64,000 nucleotides of DNA from Calliopsis andreniformis (taxonomy: Eukaryota; Arthropoda; Insecta; Hymenoptera; Andrenidae): contig NW_027480422.1 of assembly GCF_051401765.1 (NCBI RefSeq), forward strand, positions 13,286,001 to 13,350,000, in the 5' to 3' direction. Of the stretch, positions 12,201 to 26,500 are shown piece after piece (position 1 is the stretch's first letter; every line of letters starts with the position of its first letter). The translations under genes were made by a program, and so were the position numbers. Below the pieces are notes generated by a model. It had not been told where the DNA came from, made no database searches, and worked only from the letters and a program-made list of their open reading frames with translations.

Positions 12201-15057
12201 ATCGAATAGCTAGGGACTTAGAATTCAACGCCAGAAGAATTAAGTACAATATAAGTACATCAGTTTTTCCATCGTATGAAATGAATAATAACTTACAGTG
12301 TGAAAGTAATGGACATTTCTACGTTCCGGACAACCTCGGTTTCACTCTAGGGCGTAGCTCCACCACATCGAATGGCTACGGCCTTAGAAGTAAACGCCTG
12401 AAGCCTAAAATAGAAGAAAAGTACCACAGTTTTTCCATCGTATAACAGGAATAATTGCATCAACTGTGAAGGTAATGGTCATTTCTACGTTCCGGGCAAC
12501 CCAGGCTTCGCTCCAGGGCGTTGTTCCAACAGATCGAATAGCTAGGGCCTTAGACGTCAGCGCCCGAAGCATAAAATACAACAAAGATGCAACGGATTTT
12601 ACATCGTATAACAGGAGTAATTGCAACCAGAGTGATGGTGATGGAAATTTCTACGTTCCGGGCAACCTAGGCTTCACTCTAGGTCGTTGCTCCACCAGAC
12701 CGCATAGTTAGGGATTTAGAAGTCAACGCCAGAAGAATAAAATACAATATAAATACAACAGTTTATCCATCGTATAACAGGAATAATTGCAACCAGTGTG
12801 AAAGATATGGTCATTTCTACGTTCCGGGCAACATAGGCTCCTCTCTAGGGCGTTGCTCTACCATATCGAATAGCTACGGCCTTAAAAGTCAACGCCAGAA
12901 GCATAAAATACAATATAAATACAACAGCTTTTCCATCGTATAAGACGAGCAATTGCTACCAGTGTGAAAGCGATGGTCATTTCTACGTTCCGGGAAACCT
13001 AGGCCTCACTCTAGGGCGTCGTTCCACCAGATCGAAAAGTTAGGGCCTAAGAAGTCAACGCCAGAAGCATAAAATACGATATAAGTACAAAAGTTCTTCC
13101 ATCATATAAAGCGGATAATTGCAACCAGTGTGAAAGTGATGGACATTTCCACGTTCCGGGCAACCTAGGCTTCACTCTAGGGCGTTGGTCCACCAGATCC
13201 AATAGTTAGGGCCTAAGAAGTCAACGCCAGAAGCACCAAATACAGTATAAATACAACAGTTTTTCCATCGTATAACAGGAGTAGTTGCAACCAGTGTGAA
13301 AGGTATGGTCATTTCCACGTTCCGGGCAACATAGGCTTCACTCTTGGGCGTTGGTCCACCAGATCCAATAGTTAGGGCCTAAGAAGTCAACGCCAGAAGC
13401 ACCCAATACAAAATAAATACAACTGTATTTCCATCATATAATACGAATAATAACAACCAGTGTGAAAGTAATGGTCATTTCTACGTTTTGGGGAACCTAG
13501 GCTTCACTCTAGGGCGTTGCTCCACCAGATCGAATAGTCAGGGCCTTAGAAGTCAACGCCCGAAGCATAAAATACAAAATTAATAGAACAGCTATTCCAT
13601 TGTATAAAACGAATAATTGCAACCAGTGTGAAAGTTATGGTCATTTCTACGTTCCGTGCAACCTAGGCTTCACTCCAGGGCGTTGCTCCACCACATCGAA
13701 TAGTTAGGGCCTCAGATGTCAACGCCAGATGCATAAAATACAGTTTAAATACAACAGTTCTTCCATCGTATAACAGGAATAATTGCAAACAGTGTGAAAG
13801 TGATGGTCATTTCTACGTTCCTGGCAACCGACGCTTCAGTCTAGGGCGTTGCTCCACCTGATCCAATAGTTAGGGCCTTAGAAGTCAACGCCCGACGCAT
13901 AAAATACAATAAAAATCCAACAGTTTTCCATCGTATAACAGGAATAATTCCAAACAGTGTGAAGGTAATGGTCATTTCTACGCTCCCGTCAACTTAGGCT
14001 TCACTCTAGGGCGTTGCTCCACCACATCGAATAGTTAGGGCCTTAAAAGTCAACGCCAGAAGCATAAAATACAATATAAATACAACAGTTTTTCCATCGT
14101 ACAACAGGAATAATTGCAAACAGTGTGAAAGTGATGGTCATTTCTACGTTCCTGGCAACTTACGCTTCAGTCTAGGGCGTTGGACCACCTGATCCAATTG
14201 TTAGGGCCTTAGAAGTCAACGCCCGACGCATAAAATACAATAAAAATACAACAGTTTTTCCATCGTACAACAGGAATAATTGCAACCAGAGTGAAGGTGA
14301 TGGTCATTTCTACGTTCCGTGCAATCTAGGTTTCACTCCAGGGCGTTGCTCCACCACATCGAATAGTTAGGGCCTTAGAAGTCAACGACCGAAGCATAAA
14401 ATAGAATATAGATACAACAATTTTTCCATCGTATAAAACGAATAATTACAACCAGTATGAAAGCTAACGTCATTTGTACGTTCCGGGCAACCTAGGCTTT
14501 GCCCTAGGGCGGTGCTCCACCAGATCCTCTAGTTAGTGCCTAAGAAGTCAACGCCAGAAGCATAAAATACAGTATAAATACAACAGCCTTTCCATCGTAT
14601 AGCGGGTATAATTGCAACCAGTGTGAAAGGTATGGTCATTTCTACGTTCCGGGCAACCTAGGTTTCGCTCTAGGGCGTTGCTCCACCAGATCGAATAGTT
14701 ACGGCCTTAGAAGTCAACGCCAGAAGCATAATGTACAGTATAAGTACAACAGTCTTTCCATCGTATAACAGGAAAAATTGCAACCAGTGTCAAAGTAATG
14801 GTCATTTCTACGTTCCGGGCAGCCTAGGCTTCACCCTAGGACGTTGCTCCACCAGATCGAATAGCTAGAGCCTTAGAAGTCAACGCCCGGAGCACAAAAT
14901 GCAATAAAAATACAGCAGTTTTTTCATCGTATAACAGGAAAAATTGCAACAAGCGTAAAGGTAATGGTCATTTCTACGTGCCGGGCAATCTAGGCTTCAC
15001 CCTAGGGCGCTGCTCCACCAGATCCAAAATTAGGGCCTTAGAAGCCAACGCCCGAAG
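9249..15057 (+). repeat. 35-monomer higher-order block, copy 1 (5,809 bp)
   Basis: Matches the block beginning at 15058 at a constant offset of 5,809 bp (35x166 minus 1) as far as about 13,910, and then at 6,141 bp, because copy 2 has two extra monomers. Rare private variants shared include ctctagagcgttg, gaatactta, ttgtctaaaacg-type changes, accagggcgaaagtggtcgcc, and the unit at 12,47x-12,54x with cccaggcttcgctccagg. The left edge is where gtctacgccagaag meets the shared agcataaaatac. Confidence 0.93.
9959..10622 (+). repeat. Dimer duplicated in tandem inside the 35-mer (9959-10290, 10291-10622)
   Basis: Two adjacent 332-bp dimers share gttatggacatttc, gttgcacaaccacatcg, ggcattagaagtcaatg, aaaatgccatataaatac, ccagcagatagaatag and tttttcgatcgtat. 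The same pair occurs in copy 2 of the 35-mer at about 15,768-16,431, so this dimer duplication is older than the 35-mer duplication. Differences are few (gttgcggg versus gttccggg; ctcaccc versus ctcagcc). Confidence 0.85.
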
Positions 15058-18000
15058 CATAAAATACAATACAAATACAACAGCTTTTCCATCGTATTAC
15101 AGGAATAATTGCAACCAGTGTGAAAGGTATGGTCATTTCTACGTTCCGGGCAACCTAGGCTTCACTCTAGGGCGTTGCTCCACCACATCGAATAGCTGCG
15201 GCCTTAGGAGTCAATGTCAGAAGCATAAAATACAATATAAATACAACAGTTTTTCCACTGTATAATATGAATAATTGCAAACAGTGTGGAAGTAATGGTC
15301 ATTTCTACGTTCCGGGCAACCTAGGCTTCACTCTAGGGCGTTTCTCCACCACACCGAATAGCTACGCCCTTAGAAGTCAACGCCTGAAGCATAAAATATA
15401 ATATAAGTACAACAGTTTTTCCATCGTATAACAGGAATAATTGCAACCAGTGTGAAAGACATGGTCATTTCTACGTTCCGGGCAACCTAGGCTTCATCCT
15501 AGGGCGTTGCTCCACCACATCGAATAGCTGCTGCCTTAGGAGTCAACGCCAGAGGCATAAAATACAAAATAAATACAACAGTTTTTCCATCGTATAACAA
15601 GAATAATTGCAACCAGAGTGAAGGTGATGGTCATTTCTACGTCCCGGGCAGCCTAGGCTTCCCTCTAGGGCGTAGCTCCACCAGATTGAATAGCTAGGGA
15701 CTTAGAAGTCAACGCTAGAAGCATAAAATAAAATAAAAATACAACAGTTTTTCCATCGTATAAAACGAATAATTGCAACCAGTATGAAAGTTATGGACAT
15801 TTCTACGTTCCGGGCAATCTAGGCTTCACTCTAGGGCGTTGCACAACCACATCGAATAGTTAGGGCATTAGAAGTCAATGCCAGAAGCATAAAATGCCAT
15901 ATAAATACAACAGTTTTTCCACTGTATAATATGAATAATTGCAAACAGTGTGGAAGTAATGGTCATTTCTACGTTCCGGGCAACCTAGGCCTCACCCTAG
16001 GGCGTTGCTCCAGCAGATAGAATAGTTAGGGCCTAAGAAGTCAACGCCAGAAGCATAAAATACAATAGAAATACAACAGTTTTTCGATCGTATAACAGGA
16101 ATAATTGCAACCAGTATGAAAGTTATGGACATTTCTACGTTCCGGGCAATCTAGGCTTCACTCTAGGGCGTTGCACAACCACATCGAATAGTTAGGGCAT
16201 TAGAAGTCAATGCCAGAAGCATAAAATGCCATATAAATACAACAGTTTTTCCACTGTATAATATGAATAATTGCAAACAGTGTGGAAGTAATGGTCATTT
16301 CTACGTTCCGGGCAACCTAGGCCTCACCCTAGGGCGTTGCTCCAGCAGATAGAATAGTTAGGGCCTAAGAAGTCAACGCCAGAAGCATAAAATACAATAG
16401 AAATACAACAGTTTTTCGATCGTATAACAGGAATAATTGCAACCAGTGTGAAAGCTATGGTCATTTCTACGTTCCGGGCAATCTAGGCTTCACTCGAGGG
16501 CGTTGCTCTACCACATCGAATAGCTTCGGCCCTAGAAGACAACGCCATAACTATAAAATACAATATAAATACAACAGTCTTTCCATCGTATAAAACGAAT
16601 AATTGCAACCAGTCTGATAGTTATGGTCATTTCTACGTTCCGGGAAACCTAGGCTTCACACTAGGGCGTTGCTCCACCAGATCGAAGAGTTAGGGCCTAA
16701 GAAGTCAATGCCAGAAGCATAAAATACGATATATGTACAAGCGTTTTTCCATCGTATAAAGTGAGTAATTGCAACCAGTGTGAAAGTAACGGCCATTTTT
16801 GCGTTCCGGGCATCCTAGACTTAACACTGAGGCATTGCTCCACCAGATCGAATACTTAGGGCCTTAGAAGTCAACGCCAGAAGCATAAAGTACATTAAAA
16901 ATCCAACAGTTTGTCCATCGTATAACAGGAATAATTGCCACCAGTGTGAAAGTTATGGTCATTTCTGCACTCCGGGCAACCTAGGCTTCACTCTAGAGCG
17001 TTGCTCCACCAGATTGAATAGCTAGGACCTTAGAAGTCAACGCCAGAAGCACAAAATAAAATAAAAATACAAGAGTTATTCCATCGTATAACGGGAATAA
17101 TTGCAACCAGTGTGAAAGTGATGGCCATATCCACGTTCCGGGCCACCTAGGCTTCACTCTAGGGCGTTGGACCACCAGATCCAATAGTTAGGGCCTAAGA
17201 AGTCAACGCCAGAAGCACCAAATACAAAATAAACACAACAGTTTTTCCATCGTATAAAACGAATAATTGCAACCAGTGTGAAAGTTATGGTCATTTCTAC
17301 GTTCCGCGCAATCTAGGCTTCACTCTAGGGCGTTGCACCACCTGATCGAATAGTTAGGGCCTTAGAAGTCAACGCCAGAATCCTGAAATACAGTATAAAT
17401 ACGACAGGTTTTCCTTCGTATAGCATGAATAATTGCAACCAGTGTGAAAGTAATGGTCATTTCAGCGTTCCGGGCAACCTAGGCTTGACTCTAGGGCGGT
17501 GCTCCACCAGATCGAATAGTTAGGGCCTTACAAGTCAACCCCCGATGCATAAAATAAAATATAAATGCAACAGTTCTTCCATCGTATAACAGGAATAATT
17601 GCAACCAGATTGAAAGTGATGGTCATTCCTACGTTCCGGGCGACCTAGGCCTCACTCTGGGGCGTTGGTCCACCTGGTCGAATAGTTAGGGCCTAAGAAG
17701 TCAACGCCAGAGGCATAAAATACAAAATAAATACAATAGTTTTTCCATGGTCTAAAACGAATAATTGCAACCAGGGCGAAAGTGGTCGCCAATTCTACGT
17801 TCCGGGCTACCTAGGCTTCACTCTAGGGCGTTGCTCCACCAGATCGAATAGTTAGGGCCTTAAAAGTCAACGCACGAAGCATTAAATACAAAATTAATAG
17901 TACAGTTTTTCCATTGCAAAAAAACGAATAATTGCAACCAGTGTGAAAGCGATGGCCATTTCCACGTACCGGGCAACCTAGGCACCACTCTAGGGCGTTG

Positions 18001-21000
18001 CTCCACCAGATCGAATAGCTAGGGACTTAGAATTCAACGCCAGAAGAATTAAGTACAATATAAGTACATCAGTTTTTCCATCGTATGAAATGAATAATAA
18101 CTTACAGTGTGAAAGTAATGGACATTTCTACGTTCCGGACAACCTCGGTTTCACTCTAGGGCGTAGCTCCACCACATCGAATGGCTACGGCCTTAGAAGT
18201 AAACGCCTGAAGCCTAAAATAGAAGAAAAGTACCACAGTTTTTCCATCGTATAACAGGAATAATTGCATCAACTGTGAAGGTAATGGTCATTTCTACGTT
18301 CCGGGCAACCCAGGCTTCGCTCCAGGGCGTTGTTCCAACAGATCGAATAGCTAGGGCCTTAGACGTCAGCGCCCGAAGCATAAAATACAACAAAGATGCA
18401 ACGGATTTTACATCGTATAACAGGAGTAATTGCAACCAGAGTGATGGTGATGGAAATTTCTACGTTCCGGGCAACCTAGGCTTCACTCTAGGTCGTTGCT
18501 CCACCAGACCGCATAGTTAGGGATTTAGAAGTCAACGCCAGAAGAATAAAATACAATGTAAATACAACAGTTTATCCATCGTATAACAGGAATAATTGCA
18601 ACCAGTGTGAAAGATATGGTCATTTCTACGTTCCGGGCAACATAGGCTCCTCTCTAGGGCGTTGCTCTACCATATCGAATAGCTACGGCCTTAAAAGTCA
18701 ACGCCAGAAGCATAAAATACAATATAAATACAACAGCTTTTCCATCGTATAAGACGAGCAATTGCTACCAGTGTGAAAGCGATGGTCATTTCTACGTTCC
18801 GGGAAACCTAGGCCTCACTCTAGGGCGTCGTTCCACCAGATCGAAAAGTTAGGGCCTAAGAAGTCAACGCCAGAAGCATAAAATACGATATAAGTACAAA
18901 AGTTCTTCCATCATATAAAGCGGATAATTGCAACCAGTGTGAAAGTGATTGACATTTCCACGTTCCGGGCAACCTAGGCTTCACTCTAGGGCGTTGGTCC
19001 ACCAGATCCAATAGTTAGGGCCTAAGAAGTCAACGCCAGAAGCACCAAATACAGTATAAATACAACAGTTTTTCCATCGTATAACAGGAGTAGTTGCAAC
19101 CAGTGTGAAAGGTATGGTCATTTCCACGTTCCGGGCAACATAGGCTTCACTCTTGGGCGTTGGTCCACCAGATCCAATAGTTAGGGCCTAAGAAGTCAAC
19201 GCCAGAAGCACCCAATACAAAATAAATACAACTGTATTTCCATCATATAATACGAATAATAACAACCAGTGTGAAAGTAATGGTCATTTCTACGTTTTGG
19301 GGAACCTAGGCTTCACTCTAGGGCGTTGCTCCACCAGATCGAATAGTCAGGGCCTTAGAAGTCAACGCCCGAAGCATAAAATACAAAATTAATAGAACAG
19401 CTATTCCATTGTATAAAACGAATAATTGCAACCAGTGTGAAAGTTATGGTCATTTCTACGTTCCGTGCAACCTAGGCTTCACTCCAGGGCGTTGCTCCAC
19501 CACATCGAATAGTTAGGGCCTCAGATGTCAACGCCAGATGCATAAAATACAGTTTAAATACAACAGTTCTTCCATCGTATAACAGGAATAATTGCAAACA
19601 GTGTGAAAGTGATGGTCATTTCTACGTTCCTGGCAACCGACGCTTCAGTCTAGGGCGTTGCTCCACCTGATCCAATAGTTAGGGCCTTAGAAGTCAACGC
19701 CCGACGCATAAAATACAATAAAAATACAACAGTTTTTCCATCGTACAACAGGAATAATTGCAACCAGAGTGAAGGTGATGGATATTTCTACGTTCCGGGC
19801 AACCTAGGATTCACTCTAGGGCGTTGCTCCACGAGATCGAATAGTTAGGGCCTTAGAAGTCAACGCCCGAAGCATAAAATACAAAATTAATAGAACAGCT
19901 TTTCCATCGTATAAAACGGATAATTGCATCCAGTGTGAAAGTTATGGTCATTTCTACGTTTCGTGCAACCTAGGCTTCACTCTAGGGCGTTGCTCCACCA
20001 CATCGAATAGCTACGGCCTTAGAAGTCAACGCCAGAAGCATAAAATACAATAAAAATCCAACAGTTTTCCATCGTATAACAGGAATAATTCCAAACAGTG
20101 TGAAGGTAATGGTCATTTCTACGCTCCCGTCAACTTAGGCTTCACTCTAGGGCGTTGCTCCACCACATCGAATAGTTAGGGCCTTAAAAGTCAACGCCAG
20201 AAGCATAAAATACAATATAAATACAACAGTTTTTCCATCGTACAACAGGAATAATTGCAAACAGTGTGAAAGTGATGGTCATTTCTACGTTCCTGGCAAC
20301 CTACGCTTCAGTCTAGGGCGTTGGACCACCTGATCCAATTGTTAGGGCCTTAGAAGTCAACGCCCGACGCATAAAATACAATAAAAATACAACAGTTTTT
20401 CCATCGTACAACAGGAATAATTGCAACCAGAGTGAAGGTGATGGTCATTTCTACGTTCCGTGCAATCTAGGTTTCACTCCAGGGCGTTGCTCCACCACAT
20501 CGAATAGTTAGGGCCTTAGAAGTCAACGACCGAAGCATAAAATACAATATAGATACAACAATTTTTCCATCGTATAAAACGAATAATTACAACCAGTATG
20601 AAAGCTAACGTCATTTGTACGTTCCGGGCAACCTAGGCTTTGCCCTAGGGCGGTGCTCCACCAGATCCTCTAGTTAGTGCCTAAGAAGTCAACGCCAGAA
20701 GCATAAAATACAGTATAAATACAACAGCCTTTCCATCGTATAGCGGGTATAATTGCAACCAGTGTGAAAGGTATGGTCATTTCTACGTTCCGGGCAACCT
20801 AGGTTTCGCTCTAGGGCGTTGCTCCACCAGATCGAATAGTTACGGCCTTAGAAGTCAACGCCAGAAGCATAATGTACAGTATAAGTACAACAGTCTTTCC
20901 ATCGTATAACAGGAAAAATTGCAACCAGTGTCAAAGTAATGGTCATTTCTACGTTCCGGGCAGCCTAGGCTTCACCCTAGGACGTTGCTCCACCAGATCG

Positions 21001-21207
21001 AATAGCTAGAGCCTTAGAAGTCAACGCCCGGAGCACAAAATGCAATAAAAATACAGCAGTTTTTTCATCGTATAACAGGAAAAATTGCAACAAGCGTAAA
21101 GGTAATGGTCATTTCTACGTGCCGGGCAATCTAGGCTTCACCCTAGGGCGCTGCTCCACCAGATCCAAAATTAGGGCCTTAGAAGCCAACGCCCGAAGCA
21201 TAAAATA
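15058..21207 (+). repeat. 35-monomer higher-order block, copy 2 with two extra monomers
   Basis: Second tandem copy of 9249-15057, ending after the shared gccaacgcccgaagcataaa near 21,207, where it continues with gataaatacaacatttttt. Point differences from copy 1 are sparse (for example gtgattgacatt for gtgatggacatt near 18,945, and acaatgtaaatac for acaatataaatac near 18,553). The low divergence indicates a fairly recent duplication of the whole block. Confidence 0.93.
19729..20060 (+). repeat. Two-monomer (332-bp) segment present only in copy 2
   Basis: The offset between 35-mer copies jumps from 5,809 to 6,141 bp here, a gain of exactly 332 bp (2x166) in copy 2 or a loss of the same size from copy 1. 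The extra units carry gatggatatttctacg, acctaggattcactc and acgtttcgtgcaacc. Close relatives of these units lie near 25,410-25,560 and 26,075-26,190, so the missing piece was part of a wider regional arrangement. A deletion in copy 1 is therefore as likely as an insertion. Confidence 0.8.
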
Positions 21208-21438
21208 CAAGATAAATACAACATTTTTTCCATCGTATAACAGGAATAATTGCAACCAGTGTGAAAGTAATGGTCATTTCTACGTTCCGGGCAACATAGG
21301 CTTCACTCTAGGGCGTTGTCCCACCACATCGAATAGCTACGGCCTTAGAAGTCAACGCCAGAAGCATAAAATACAAAATAAATACAACAGTTTTTCCATC
21401 GTATAGCAGGAATAATTGCAACCTGTGTGAAAGATATG

Positions 21439-22560
21439 GTCATTTCTACGTTCCAGGCAACCTAGGTTTTGCTCTGGGGCGTTGCTCCACCACATCGAAT
21501 AGTTAGGGCCTTAGAAGTCAACGCCAGAAGCATAAAATACAGTATAAATACAGCAGTTTTTCCATCGTATAACAGGGGTAGTTGCAACCAGTGTGAAAGA
21601 TATGGTCACTTCTACGTTCCGGGCAACCTAGGCTGTACTCTAGGCCGTTGCTCCACCACATCGAATAGCTACGGCCTTAGAAGTCAACGCCAGAAACATA
21701 AAATACAATACAAATACAACACTTACTCCATCGTATGAAACGAATTATTCCAACCAGTATGAAAGTTATGGTCATTTCTACGTTCCCGGCAACCTAGGCT
21801 TCACTCTAGGGCGTTGCTCCACCAGATCGAATAGCTACGGCCATAGAAGTCAACGCCAGAAGCATAAAATACAATATAAATGCAACAGTTTTTCCATCGT
21901 ATAGCAGGAATAATTGCAACCAGTGTGAAAGGTATGGTCATTTCTACGTTCCGGGCAACCTAGGTTTTGCTCTGGGGCGTTGCTCCACCACATCGAATAG
22001 TTAGGGCCTTAGAAGTCAACGCCAGATGCATAAAATACAGTATAAATACAGCAGTTTTTCCATCGTATAAAACGAATAAGTGCTACCAGTATGAAAGTTA
22101 TGGCCATTTCTACGTTCCGCGCACCCTAGGCTTCACCCTAGGGCGTTCCTCCACCAGATAGAATAGTTAGGGCCTTAGAAGTCAACGCCCGAAGCATAAA
22201 CTACAATATAAATACAACAGTTTTTCCATCGTATAACAGGAGTAGTTGCAACCAGTGTGAAAGGTATGGTCACTTCCACGTTCCGGGCAACCTAGGCTTT
22301 ACTCTAGGCCGTTGCTCCACCACATCGAATAGCGACGGCCTTAGAAGTCAACGCCAGAAGCTTAAAATACAATACAAATACAACAGTTTTTCCATCGTAT
22401 GAAACGAATTATTCCAACCAGTATGAAAGTTATGGTCATTTCTACGTTCCCGGCAACCTAGGCTTCACTCTAGGGCGTTGCTCCACCAGATCGAATAGCT
22501 ACGGCCATAGAAGTCAACGCCAGAAGCATAAAATACAATATAAATGCAATAGTTTTTCCA
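21439..22560 (+). repeat. Short-range duplications at 3- and 4-monomer offsets
   Basis: The unit with ctaggttttgctctggggcg occurs near 21,460 and 21,958, 498 bp (3 monomers) apart. The units with ggtcactt and ctctaggccgttgctcc occur at 21,604 and 22,268, 664 bp (4 monomers) apart, followed by shared gaattattccaacc and ggccatagaagtcaacgcc. The two registers overlap, showing at least two exchange events. Confidence 0.7.
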
Positions 22561-24380
22561 TCGTATAACAGGAATAATTGCAACCAGTGTGAAAGATATG
22601 GTCATTTCTACGTTCCGGGCAACATAGGCTTCACCCTAGGTCGTTGCTCCACCAGACCGAATAGTTAGGGATTTAGAAGTCAACGCCAGAAGAATAAAAT
22701 ACAATATAAATACAACAGTTTATCCATCGTATAACAGGAATAATTCCAACCAGTGTGAAGGATATGGTCTTGTCTATGTTCCGGGCAACCTAGGCTTCAC
22801 TCTAGTGCGTTGCTCGTCCAGATCGATTAGCTAGTGCCTTAGAAGTCAACGCCCGAAGCATAAAATAGAAAATATATAGAACAGTTTTTCCATTGTATAA
22901 AACGAATAATTGCAACCAGTGTGAAAGTTATGGTCATTTCTACGTTCCGGGCAACTTAGGCTTCACTCTAGGTCGTTGCTCCACCACATCGAATTGTTAG
23001 GGATTTAGAAGTCAACGCCAGAAGCATAAAATATAACATAAATACAACAGTTTTTCCATCGTATAACAGGAATAATTGCAACCAGTGTGAAAGATATGGT
23101 CATTTCACGTTCCGGGCAACCTAGGCTTCATTCTAGGGCGTTGGTCCACCAGATCCAATAGCTGGGGCCAACGAAGTCAACGCCAGAAGCACCAAATACA
23201 TAATAAATACAACAGTTTTTGCATCGTATAAAACGTATAATTGCAACCAGTGTAAGTATATGGTCATTTCTACTTTCCGGGTAATCTAGGCTTCTTTCTA
23301 GGGCGTTGGTCCACCATATTCAATAGTTAGGGCCTTAGAAGTCAACGCCAGAAGCATAAAATACGATATATGTACAACAGTTTTTCCATCGTATATCACG
23401 AATAATTGCAACCAGTGTGAAAGTAATGGTCACTTCTACGTTCCGTGCAACCTAGGCTGCACTCTAGGGCGTTGCTCCACCACATCGATTGGTTACGGCC
23501 TTAGAAGTCAACGCCAGAAGCATAAAATACAATATAAATACAACAGTTTTTCCATCGTATAAAATGAATAACTGCAACCTGTGTGACAGTAATGGTCATT
23601 TCTCCGTTCCGGGCAGCATAGGCTTCACCCTAGGGCGTTCCTCCACCAGATAGAATAGTTAGGGCCTTAGAAGTCAACGCCCGAAGCATAAACTACAATA
23701 TAAATACAACAGTTTTTCCATCGTATAACAGGAATAATTGCAACCAGTGTGAAAGATATGGTCATTTCTACGTTCCGGACAACCTAGGCTTCACCCTAGG
23801 TCGTTGCTCCACCAGACCGAATAGTTAGGGATTTAGAAGTCAACGCCAGAAGAATAAAATACAATATAAATACAACAGTTTATCCATCGTATAACAGGAA
23901 TAATTCCAACCAGTGTGAAGGATATGGTCTTGTCTATGTTCCGGGCAACCTAGGCTTCACTCTAGTGCGTTGCTCGTCCAGATCGATTAGCTAGTGCCTT
24001 AGAAGTCAACGCCCGAAGCATAAAATAGAAAATATGTAGAACAGTTTTTCCATTGTATAAGACGAATAATTGCAACCAGTGTGAAAGTTATGGTCATTTC
24101 TACGTTCCGGGCAACCTAGGCTTCACTCTAGGTCGTTGCTCCACCACATCGAATTGTTAGGGATTTAGAAGTCAACGCCAGAAGCATAAAACATAACATA
24201 AATACAACAGTTTTTCCATCGTATAACAGGAATAATTGCAACCAGTGTGAAAGATATGGTCATTTCACGTTCCGGGCAACCTAGGCTTCATTCTAGGGCG
24301 TTGGTCCACCAGATCCAATAGCTGGGGCCTAAGAAGTCAACGCCAGAAGCACCAAATACAAAATAAACACAACTGTTTTT
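22560..24380 (+). repeat. 7-monomer-offset duplication (22,560-23,220 and 23,720-24,380)
   Basis: Two segments of about four monomers match at roughly 1,160 bp (7x166 minus 2). They share gggatttagaagtcaacg, gaagaataaaatac, atggtcttgtctatg, tctagtgcgttgctcgtcc and the shortened gtcatttcacgttcc. Differences include atatatagaac versus atatgtagaac and gggccaacg versus gggcctaag. Confidence 0.8.
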
Positions 24381-26500
24381 CCATCGTATAACAGGAATAA
24401 TTGCAATCAGTACGAATGTTATGGTCATTTCAACGTACGGGGCAACCTAGGCTTCACTCTAGGGCGTTGGTCCACCTGATCCAATAGTTAGGGCCTTAAA
24501 AGTCAACGCCAGAAGCATAAAATACAATATAAATACAACAGTTTTTCCATCGTATAACGGGAATAATTGCAACCAGTGTGAAAGTGATGGTCATTTCCAC
24601 GTTCCGGGCCACCTAGGCTTCACTCTAGGGCGTTGGTCCACCAGATCCAATAGTTAGGGCCTAAGAAGTCAACGCCAGAAGCACCAAATACAAAATAAAC
24701 ACAACTGTTTTTCCATCGTATAAAACGAATAATTGCAACCAGTGTGAAAGTAATGGTCATATCTACGTTCTGGGCAATCTAGGCTTGAATCTAGGGCGTT
24801 GCTCCACCAGATCGAAGAGGGAGGGCCATAGAAGTCAATGCCCGAAGCATAAAATACGATAAGTGTATAACAGTTTTTCCGTCGTATAACAGAAATAATT
24901 GCAACAAGAGTGAACGTAATGGTCATTTCTACGTTCCGGGCAGCATAGGCTTCACTCTTGGACGTAGCCCCACGAGATCGAATAGCTAGGAACTTAGAAG
25001 GAAACGCAAGAAGCATAAAATACAATAAAAATACAACAGTTTTTCCATCGTATACAATGAATAATTGCAAACATTGTGATAGTAACGGTCATTTCTGCGT
25101 TCCGGGCAACCTAGTCATGACTCTAGGGCGTTGCTCCACCAGATCGAATAGCTAGGGCCTTAGAAGTCAACGCCCGAAGCATAAAATACAATATAAATAC
25201 AACAGTTCTTCCATCGTATAACAGGAATAATTGCAAACAGTGTGAAAGTGATGGTCATTTCTACGTTCCTGGCAACCTACGCTTCAGTCTAGGGCGTTGG
25301 TCCACCTGATCCAATAGTTAGGGCCTTAGAAGTCAATGCCCGACGCATAAAATACAATAAAAATACAACAGTTTTTCCATCGTACAACAGGAATAATTGC
25401 AACCGGAGTGAAGGTGATGGATATTTCTACGTTCCGGGCAACCTAGGATTCACTCTAGGGCGTTACTCCACCAGATCGAATAGTTAGGGCCTTAGAAGTC
25501 AACGCCCGAAGCATAAAATACAAAATTAATAGAACAGCTTTTCCATTGTATAAAACGAATAATTGCATCCAGTGTGAAAGTTATGGTCATTTCTACGATC
25601 CGTGCAACCTAGGCTTCACTCCAGGGCGTTGCTCCACCACATCGAATAGTTAGGGCCTTAGAAGTCAACGCCAGATGCATAAAATACAGTTTAAATACAA
25701 CAGTTTTTCCATCGTATAAAACGAATAATTGCAACCAGTACGAATGTTATGGTCATTTCAACGTACGGGGCAACCTAGGCTTCACTCTAGGGCGTTGCTC
25801 CACCACATCGAATAGTTAGGGCCTTAAAAGTCAACGCCAGAAGCATAAAATACAATATAAATACAACAGTTTTTCCATCGTATAACGGGAATAATTGCAA
25901 CCAGTGTGAAAGTGATGGTCATTTCTACGTTCCGGGCAACCTAGGCTTCACTCTAGGTCGTTGTTCCACCAGATCCAATAGTGAGGGCCTAAGAAGTCAC
26001 CGCCACAAGCACCAAATACAAAATAAATACAACAGTTTTTCCATCGTATAAAACGGATAATTGCATCCAGTGTGAAAATTATGGCCATTTCTACGTTTCG
26101 TGCAACCTAGGCTTCACTCTAGGGCGTTGCTCCATCACATCGAATAGCTACGGCCTTAGAAGTCAACGCCAGAAGCATAAAATACAATAGAAATCCAACA
26201 GTTTTCCATCGTATAACAGGAATAATTCCAAACAGTGTGAAGGTAATGGTCATTTCTACGCTCCCGTCAACTTAGGCTTCACTCTAGGGCGTTGCTCCAC
26301 CACATCGAATAGTTAGGGCCTTAAAAGTCAACGCCAGAAGCATAAAATACAATATAAATACAACAGTTTTTCCATCGTACAACAGGAATAATTGCAAACA
26401 GTGTGAAAGTGATGGTCATTTCTACGTTCCTGGCAACCTGCGCTTCAGTCTAGGGCGTTGGACCACCTGATCCAATTGTTAGGGCCTTAGAAGTCAACGC

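Noticed and set aside
19729..20060. Possible mobile-element insertion in 35-mer copy 2
   Set aside because: The extra 332 bp is ordinary satellite, two monomers in register, with no terminal inverted repeats, target-site duplication or coding sequence.
24669..25070. The longest open frames (60-133 codons), such as this one on the minus strand
   Set aside because: All are made of repeat monomer translated in shifting frames; the same fragments (for example FTLVAIIPVI and YASGVDFLGPNY) recur wherever the repeat lacks a stop. The unit is 166 bp, not a multiple of 3, so no frame persists. No recognisable domain, consistent start context or codon pattern supports a gene.
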